Shown here one piece after another: positions 16,574 to 20,337 of a stretch of 20,337 nucleotides of DNA (the stretch's first letter is position 1; each line of letters opens with the position of its first letter). Both the position numbers and the translations under genes were made by a program. A model generated the notes under the pieces. It had not been told where the DNA came from, made no database searches, and saw only the letters and a program-made list of their open reading frames with translations. The DNA lies in the NCBI GenBank assembly GCA_012965455.1, contig DTSG01000587.1:1-20337 (forward strand), in the 5' to 3' direction. The DNA comes from Planctomycetaceae bacterium. GTDB lineage: Bacteria; Planctomycetota; Planctomycetia; Pirellulales; Pirellulaceae.

Positions 16574-17848
16574 TTAGCGTTGGATTGTGACTTGGCTGCC
16601 AGCGCTGAGGATGCTGAAAACATCGCGCGCATCAACGGGGTTCATACCAATACTACCAGCACCTGCGGCAGGCACTTGAGCATTGGCTGCTGAGCCGTGG
16701 ATGCTGATATTGCCACCGAGATCCATCCAGTGGTGTCCAAAAGGATTGGAACCATGACCACCGGGGATAATAGTGCCACCTTGAGTACTAAAAATACGAT
16801 CGAGTTGCTTGTCGAGAATCGTGTAGGTTCCCACGGGTGTACTTTGACCGTTGGTTACGGCAATAGTAAATCGTCCGGCATAAAGATGTCCTACAAATAG
16901 CGTCAGCTTATTTTCCTGTAGGCTAACTTGAGCTCGAAAGGGGCCCCGTACAACCTTGATTTCTGTACCAGGTGTAACTGTTGTGTCACTTGCGATGCCG
17001 TTGATGTTCAGCAATAGTGGCACAGGGATTCGGTGGTCATGAGCGATTGTAGCGATGGTTTCATTGAGTCCGACGGCGTACACTGGCTCCATATAGTGTT
17101 TTTGAGAATAGATCACTTCGCCGGCCAAATAATCTAATACCGGTAGCAACTGCTGATGCTGGGCCGCCGAAATTTCGGGGCTCCGATAGTAAACGCTCAA
17201 GGCCAATAGTGCTTCCCGCAGATGGCCCGCTTGAATCTGTTGTTGTGCGGCGAGCCAAGCTCTAGTGAATACCGGTGTCTGAGCGTCTGTTGGGTCAAAT
17301 AATGGTCCTGGCGGTTCAGGAGCGGTGAAAAATTCTGGAGGCTGGAGGCTTCCGGGGACAATCTTCTCGCTTTGATTCCAAACTTCGTCTAAGTTGACAT
17401 CGGGTGCCAGCGGAAAAGCGTCATCGGTGACCGCCGCGGTTGTTGTATTGGGCGGTGTGCCAATAGTCGCCACTTCTGGTTCTGTGTCGGCTGGAATTGT
17501 AGGTGCAATGACAACGTCTGGTGTGGCTATGGGAGTCGGGATGAGTTCCGTCGCAATGGCAGGATTTTCCAAGGCGGCTGCGGCCGGTGAGGTAAACTCG
17601 CCAGCCTCGGCAGCAGCATTTTCATCAGGTGTAACGGTCAACGGAGATTCACTGTTAATCCCTTTTAGGAGTTCATTAGCGGTAACTTGTACGCCGAGAT
17701 CTAATTCGAGCTCGCTTTCGCCAGTCGGGTCTGAGGCGATCAGTCCATCGTCCGGAGCGGGCGCGGTGCCTTTGTACAGTACGACATACGCACCATATAA
17801 AATGACAAGCATGAAGGTGAAGATGAATAGTGTTTTTACCTTTTGCAT
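16574..17848 (-). CDS. membrane-anchored LysM and YkuD (L,D-transpeptidase-like) protein, catalytic Cys replaced by Ser
   Basis: This 424-residue protein has an N-terminal membrane anchor (about 7-25, LFIFTFMLVILYGAYVVLY). A long Pro/Ala/Thr-rich linker runs to about residue 190, and a helical region follows to about 255. A LysM-like domain starts at AVGLNETIATIAHDH, and a C-terminal YkuD domain covers about 320-422 (STPVGTYTI, NPFGHHWMDL, ISIHGSA). YkuD enzymes cross-link peptidoglycan through a Cys in S/H-G-C-I/V-R. Here the stretch reads GAGSIGMNPVDARDVF: His384 is kept, but Ser399 (AGT) stands at the Cys position and Gly at the Arg position. Activity is therefore doubtful; peptidoglycan binding may remain. 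ATG 17848 has AAGGA seven bases upstream (17856-17860). The divergent zinc-ribbon gene starts 102 bp away. Confidence 0.88.
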   Translation of the reverse strand: MQKVKTLFIFTFMLVILYGAYVVLYKGTAPAPDDGLIASDPTGESELELDLGVQVTANELLKGINSESPLTVTPDENAAAEAGEFTSPAAAALENPAIATELIPTPIATPDVVIAPTIPADTEPEVATIGTPPNTTTAAVTDDAFPLAPDVNLDEVWNQSEKIVPGSLQPPEFFTAPEPPGPLFDPTDAQTPVFTRAWLAAQQQIQAGHLREALLALSVYYRSPEISAAQHQQLLPVLDYLAGEVIYSQKHYMEPVYAVGLNETIATIAHDHRIPVPLLLNINGIASDTTVTPGTEIKVVRGPFRAQVSLQENKLTLFVGHLYAGRFTIAVTNGQSTPVGTYTILDKQLDRIFSTQGGTIIPGGHGSNPFGHHWMDLGGNISIHGSAANAQVPAAGAGSIGMNPVDARDVFSILSAGSQVTIQR

Positions 17849-17950
17849 TTCTTCGTCCTTGGCTGATATTCCAGAACTTAGGCTAAAGCTTGGAATAGTT
17901 GCTAAAGTTAAATAAAGTTATGTCCGTCGTTTGGCGATTAGTGTGACACA

Positions 17951-18232
17951 ATGCACTCTCTACAATCTGAACCATATTCCGAAGAAGATGATTACGATCA
18001 ATGGTCCGAACCCGACGTGTGGGATGACGACGAATCGGACGTAATGCCTTGCCCTGAATGTGGCGAGCAGGTTTATGAATTTACAGATCAATGTCCTTAT
18101 TGTCGTCAGTACATTTCACTGTCCACTCAAGCCACAAGTGCTTGGCAAGGCCGACCGTGGTGGTGGATCCTTTTGGCTTGCCTGGGCATTCTTGGCCTGC
18201 TCTTCACATTGTGGGGTGCGATGAGGTTTTGA
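17951..18232 (+). CDS. small zinc-ribbon membrane protein
   Basis: This 93-residue protein has three parts. The N-terminus (1-32) is strongly acidic, with runs such as EEDDYDQW and DVWDDDESD. A zinc ribbon of two knuckles, CPECG and CPYCR, lies at about 34-52. A single membrane helix covers about 70-90 (WWWILLACLGILGLLFTLW). The zinc ribbon and helix probably place it in the inner membrane with the ribbon in the cytoplasm. I know similar small proteins in planctomycetes but no function. No Shine-Dalgarno is visible; the coding case rests on the intact knuckles and helix. The antisense frame over it looks like a shadow. Confidence 0.8.
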   Translation: MHSLQSEPYSEEDDYDQWSEPDVWDDDESDVMPCPECGEQVYEFTDQCPYCRQYISLSTQATSAWQGRPWWWILLACLGILGLLFTLWGAMRF

Positions 18233-18330
18233 CGCCGGCACCGCGCACACAATACATCGCAATAGTAAGCGAAATCGGTTCTGTAGTGCTAGTGCAATAG
18301 TAGCCACGAAGTAACACGCATGGATAAGAA

Positions 18331-19644
18331 CTAGCCGCGTAGAATTTTGCGGATAGCAGCGAGACGTTTCTGTAGTTCTTCTTCAAAACCGCGATCGACG
18401 GGACGATAATAAGTTTTCTCGACGCCGAGGTAGTCTAGATCGGCAATGCCGTCGGGATGGTTGTGGGCGTATTTATAACCATCGCCGTGTCCAAGTTGTT
18501 TAGCTCCGCCGTAATGAGCATCACGCAACTCACGGGGCACTGGAATCACTCGGCCTTGCCGGATATCGGTTCTTGCTTCGTTGATAGCAACCGTAGCGGC
18601 ATTTGATTTAGGTGCACATGCTAAGTAAGCCACGGTTTGCGACAGCGTTAATTGACATTCGGGTAATCCCACCATTTCACAGGCTTGCATACAGGCAACC
18701 GCTAGCGGCAGTGCCTGAGGGTCCGCATTTCCAATATCTTCACTTGCCAAGATTACCAAACGACGGCAGATAAACCGAATGTCTTCACCACCTTCGAGCA
18801 TCCTTGCTAGCCAATAAATACCAGCATCCACATCACTGCCGCGGATGCTTTTAATCAAGGCGCTGCAGATATCGTAGTGCTCATCACCAGTGGGATCATA
18901 GTGGACGGATTTTCGTTGGACGGATTCTACCGCCAGTTGTTTATCAAACGTCAACGGAAACTTGGTATTCGAGAGCACTCCGATTTCCAGGATCGAAAGT
19001 GCCCGGCGAGCATCCCCATCGGAAATGTTTGCAATATATTCACAGGCTTCATCGGTCAGTGCAACTTCATATCGCCCCAAGCCATTATAGGTATCTGCCA
19101 GAGCTCGATTAAGCAAGCATTGAATGTCGTTGACTTCCAAGGGTTCAAATTGAAAGACCGTGCTGCGGCTCATCAAGGCATTGTTGACCGCAAAGAATGG
19201 ATTGGCAGTTGTCGCACCGACAAGAGTCACGACTCCATTTTCTACATCGGGCAGCAGCGCATCTTGTTGCGATTTATTGAAACGGTGGATTTCATCAATA
19301 AACAGTAGTGTGCGGTCGCCGCCGGTTTGCAATTCGTTGCGTGCGTCGTCGAGAATGACGCGGAGATCTTTGACTCCACTCGTCACAGCGCTGAGTTGAC
19401 GAAAACGACTTTTTGTTTCCGCGGCTAGGAGTTGTGCGAGTGTGGTTTTGCCAGTTCCGGGTGGACCATAGAACAGGACCGACCCTAAGCGATCAGCTTG
19501 TAGCAGCCGCCGCAGCAGTTTACCTTCGCCTAAAAACTGCTTTTGCCCGACGAATTCATCGAGTGTTTTCGGTCTCATCCGCGCAGCCAAAGGCTTGACG
19601 CGATCTAGATTTGATTGCTCGGAAGCTTCAAACAGTGAACTCAT
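18331..19644 (-). CDS. rarA: replication-associated recombination protein A (MgsA/RarA AAA+ ATPase)
   Basis: This 437-residue clamp-loader-like AAA+ ATPase acts at stalled replication forks. Walker A is GPPGTGKT (60-67) and Walker B is LLFIDE (113-118). Sensor-1 region GATTANP (143-149) is followed by the probable arginine finger at Arg160 (LMSRS). Family-typical C-terminal marks are MLEGGEDIRFICRRL, ASEDIGNADP, YLACAPKSNA and YDHP-like NHPDGIADLDYLG. Length is close to E. coli RarA (447). The frame continues to an ATG at 19779, but the extra 45 residues are basic and unlike the family. ATG 19644 has AAGGAT six bases upstream, and the predicted promoter lies inside that extension. The gene is divergent from the one at 19808. 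Confidence 0.95.
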   Translation of the reverse strand: MSSLFEASEQSNLDRVKPLAARMRPKTLDEFVGQKQFLGEGKLLRRLLQADRLGSVLFYGPPGTGKTTLAQLLAAETKSRFRQLSAVTSGVKDLRVILDDARNELQTGGDRTLLFIDEIHRFNKSQQDALLPDVENGVVTLVGATTANPFFAVNNALMSRSTVFQFEPLEVNDIQCLLNRALADTYNGLGRYEVALTDEACEYIANISDGDARRALSILEIGVLSNTKFPLTFDKQLAVESVQRKSVHYDPTGDEHYDICSALIKSIRGSDVDAGIYWLARMLEGGEDIRFICRRLVILASEDIGNADPQALPLAVACMQACEMVGLPECQLTLSQTVAYLACAPKSNAATVAINEARTDIRQGRVIPVPRELRDAHYGGAKQLGHGDGYKYAHNHPDGIADLDYLGVEKTYYRPVDRGFEEELQKRLAAIRKILRG

Positions 19645-19650
19645 GGCTCG

Positions 19651-19656
19651 ATCCTT
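19651..19656 (-). promoter_or_regulatory. ribosome binding site deciding the rarA start
   Basis: AAGGAT on the minus strand stands six bases before ATG 19644. No comparable site precedes the longer start at 19779. Confidence 0.65.
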
Positions 19657-19707
19657 GGATGTAGAGCGTCTGCAAAGCAGAAAATACTTATTATCTTTCC
19701 TTAAAAA

Positions 19708-19736
19708 ATTGTACGGAATTTTGACGAACTTGCCAC
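19708..19736 (-). promoter_or_regulatory. predicted sigma-70-type promoter for rarA
   Basis: On the minus strand GTGGCA (19731-19736; four of six) and TACAAT (19708-19713; five of six) are 17 bases apart. Transcription would start near 19701, about 57 bases before ATG 19644. It overlaps the oppositely directed promoter for the gene at 19808. Confidence 0.45.
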
Positions 19737-19749
19737 TAACACCTATAGA
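19721..19749 (+). promoter_or_regulatory. predicted sigma-70-type promoter for the gene at 19808
   Basis: TTGACG (19721-19726; five of six) and TATAGA (19744-19749; four of six) are exactly 17 bases apart. Transcription would start near 19756, giving a leader of about 50 bases that includes AGGA (19797-19800) seven bases before the ATG. Confidence 0.45.
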
Positions 19750-19807
19750 GGAATTGTCTTTCTTTTGACAATCAACCATTTCCGAAGATTTAAGGCAGGA
19801 ATATCAG

Positions 19808-20337
19808 ATGCGACTGACACTACGAACCATGTTGGCATATTTGGACGATCTTTTAGATCCAGAAGATGCAAAGCAATTGGGACAAAAAATAACTGAGAGC
19901 GACTTCGCTAGTGATTTGGTGTATCGCACGTTGAGTTCTAAACGGCGAGTGAATTTGTCAGCGCCTAGGCTAGATGGCACTGGTATCGGCGGGGACCCCA
20001 ATTCGGTAGCCGAGTATTTGGACAACACTTTGGAAGAATCAAGAATCCCGGAACTTGAAAAGATTTGCTTAGAATCGGAGATGCATTTAGGTGAGGTTGC
20101 TTCCTGTCACACCATTTTGACAAAAGTCGTTGAAGAGCCCATCGAAATCAATGATGCCTTGCGAACTCGTTTACTTCAATTGATTGACGCTCAAGAATTG
20201 GAGTCTCCGGCCGGTGCTGTCAGTGCATCCCCAATGCCGCAGGATGGTGTGTCGGCTAATACAATGGCTGATTACATGCCATCGAACACCCCTCCGCTTT
20301 GGAGAGCCTTGGTGGTGTTGACGTTTTTTGCCTTGGT
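19808..20337 (+). CDS. planctomycete membrane protein of unknown function, cut by the window end
   Basis: The frame from ATG 19808 stays open to the window edge and shows 176 residues. It begins MRLTLRTMLAYLDDLLDPED, which I recognise as the opening of a protein recurrent in planctomycetes but without a known function. A conserved-looking stretch, ICLESEMHLGEVASCH (86-101), places Cys87, His93, Cys100 and His101 close together, faintly like a zinc-binding anti-sigma domain. VAEYLDNTLEESRIPELEK precedes it. A Pro/Ser-rich linker follows, then a membrane helix starts near residue 165 (WRALVVLTFFAL). AGGA stands seven bases before the start. The unseen C-terminus could hold the main domain. Cytoplasmic N-terminus and inner-membrane location are inferred. 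Confidence 0.82.
   Translation, partial: MRLTLRTMLAYLDDLLDPEDAKQLGQKITESDFASDLVYRTLSSKRRVNLSAPRLDGTGIGGDPNSVAEYLDNTLEESRIPELEKICLESEMHLGEVASCHTILTKVVEEPIEINDALRTRLLQLIDAQELESPAGAVSASPMPQDGVSANTMADYMPSNTPPLWRALVVLTFFAL

Noticed and set aside
17394..17915. A 173-codon open frame on the plus strand antisense to the LysM/YkuD gene
   Set aside because: It is rich in Ala/Ser/Gly/Val because it mirrors the Pro/Ala/Thr-rich linker of the real gene; it has no recognisable domain or ribosome site.
19645..19779. Longer RarA form starting at 19779
   Set aside because: The extension is unlike the family and contains the predicted rarA promoter; ATG 19644 has a good ribosome site.
1..20337. CRISPR arrays, insertion sequences, prophage genes or a defence island
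   Set aside because: No spaced direct repeats, transposase, integrase or defence-type domains were found on either strand.

Overview
The window looks like chromosomal DNA from a planctomycete, most likely a Pirellulales-type marine or freshwater lineage. The evidence is the gene content. It has an adjacent pair made of a cytochrome-type PSCyt1/DUF1549/DUF1553 protein and a Tat-exported DUF1501 protein. It also has a zincin fused to TD-type leucine-rich repeats, a LysM plus YkuD protein with a long Pro/Ala/Thr linker, and a 3'-truncated gene opening MRLTLRTMLAYLDD, a start I associate with planctomycetes. Many starts lack a clear Shine-Dalgarno sequence, which is common in this phylum. Base composition appears roughly balanced and even. 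I see no insertion sequence, prophage, CRISPR array or integrase.

Layout. 1-411: intergenic. 412-5437 (+): PSCyt/DUF1553 and DUF1501 genes, 34 bp apart, a likely two-gene operon for exported proteins. 5568-5641 (-): tRNA-His(GTG). 5856-8467 (+): secreted zincin-LRR protein and a creatininase-family amidohydrolase. 8491-14932 (-): five genes in one direction, in transcription order a Gfo/Idh/MocA oxidoreductase, FabH, oligoendopeptidase F, a sugar-phosphate-isomerase-type TIM barrel and a secreted protein with secretin-N-domain-like halves. 15194-16524 (+): an NRDE/TANGO2 protein translationally coupled to PyrE. 16574-17848 (-): LysM/YkuD protein. 17951-18232 (+): small zinc-ribbon membrane protein. 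18331-19644 (-): RarA. 19808-end (+): truncated planctomycete membrane protein, divergent from rarA with overlapping predicted promoters.

How the genes relate. Most of the window is housekeeping: fatty-acid initiation (FabH), pyrimidine synthesis (PyrE), peptide turnover (PepF), fork maintenance (RarA) and tRNA-His. Mixed in are exported proteins of the planctomycete type. The oxidoreductase and the TIM-barrel isomerase could serve one sugar or polyol pathway, but fabH and pepF lie between them. I found no convincing new multigene system. The best leads are a nested perfect inverted repeat at the signal-peptide junction of the DUF1501 gene, a YkuD domain with Ser where the catalytic Cys belongs, a carbohydrate-binding-like insertion in the cytochrome-type protein, and overlapping divergent promoters at rarA. 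Several gene starts were placed downstream of the longest possible open frame; the reasons are given in each entry.
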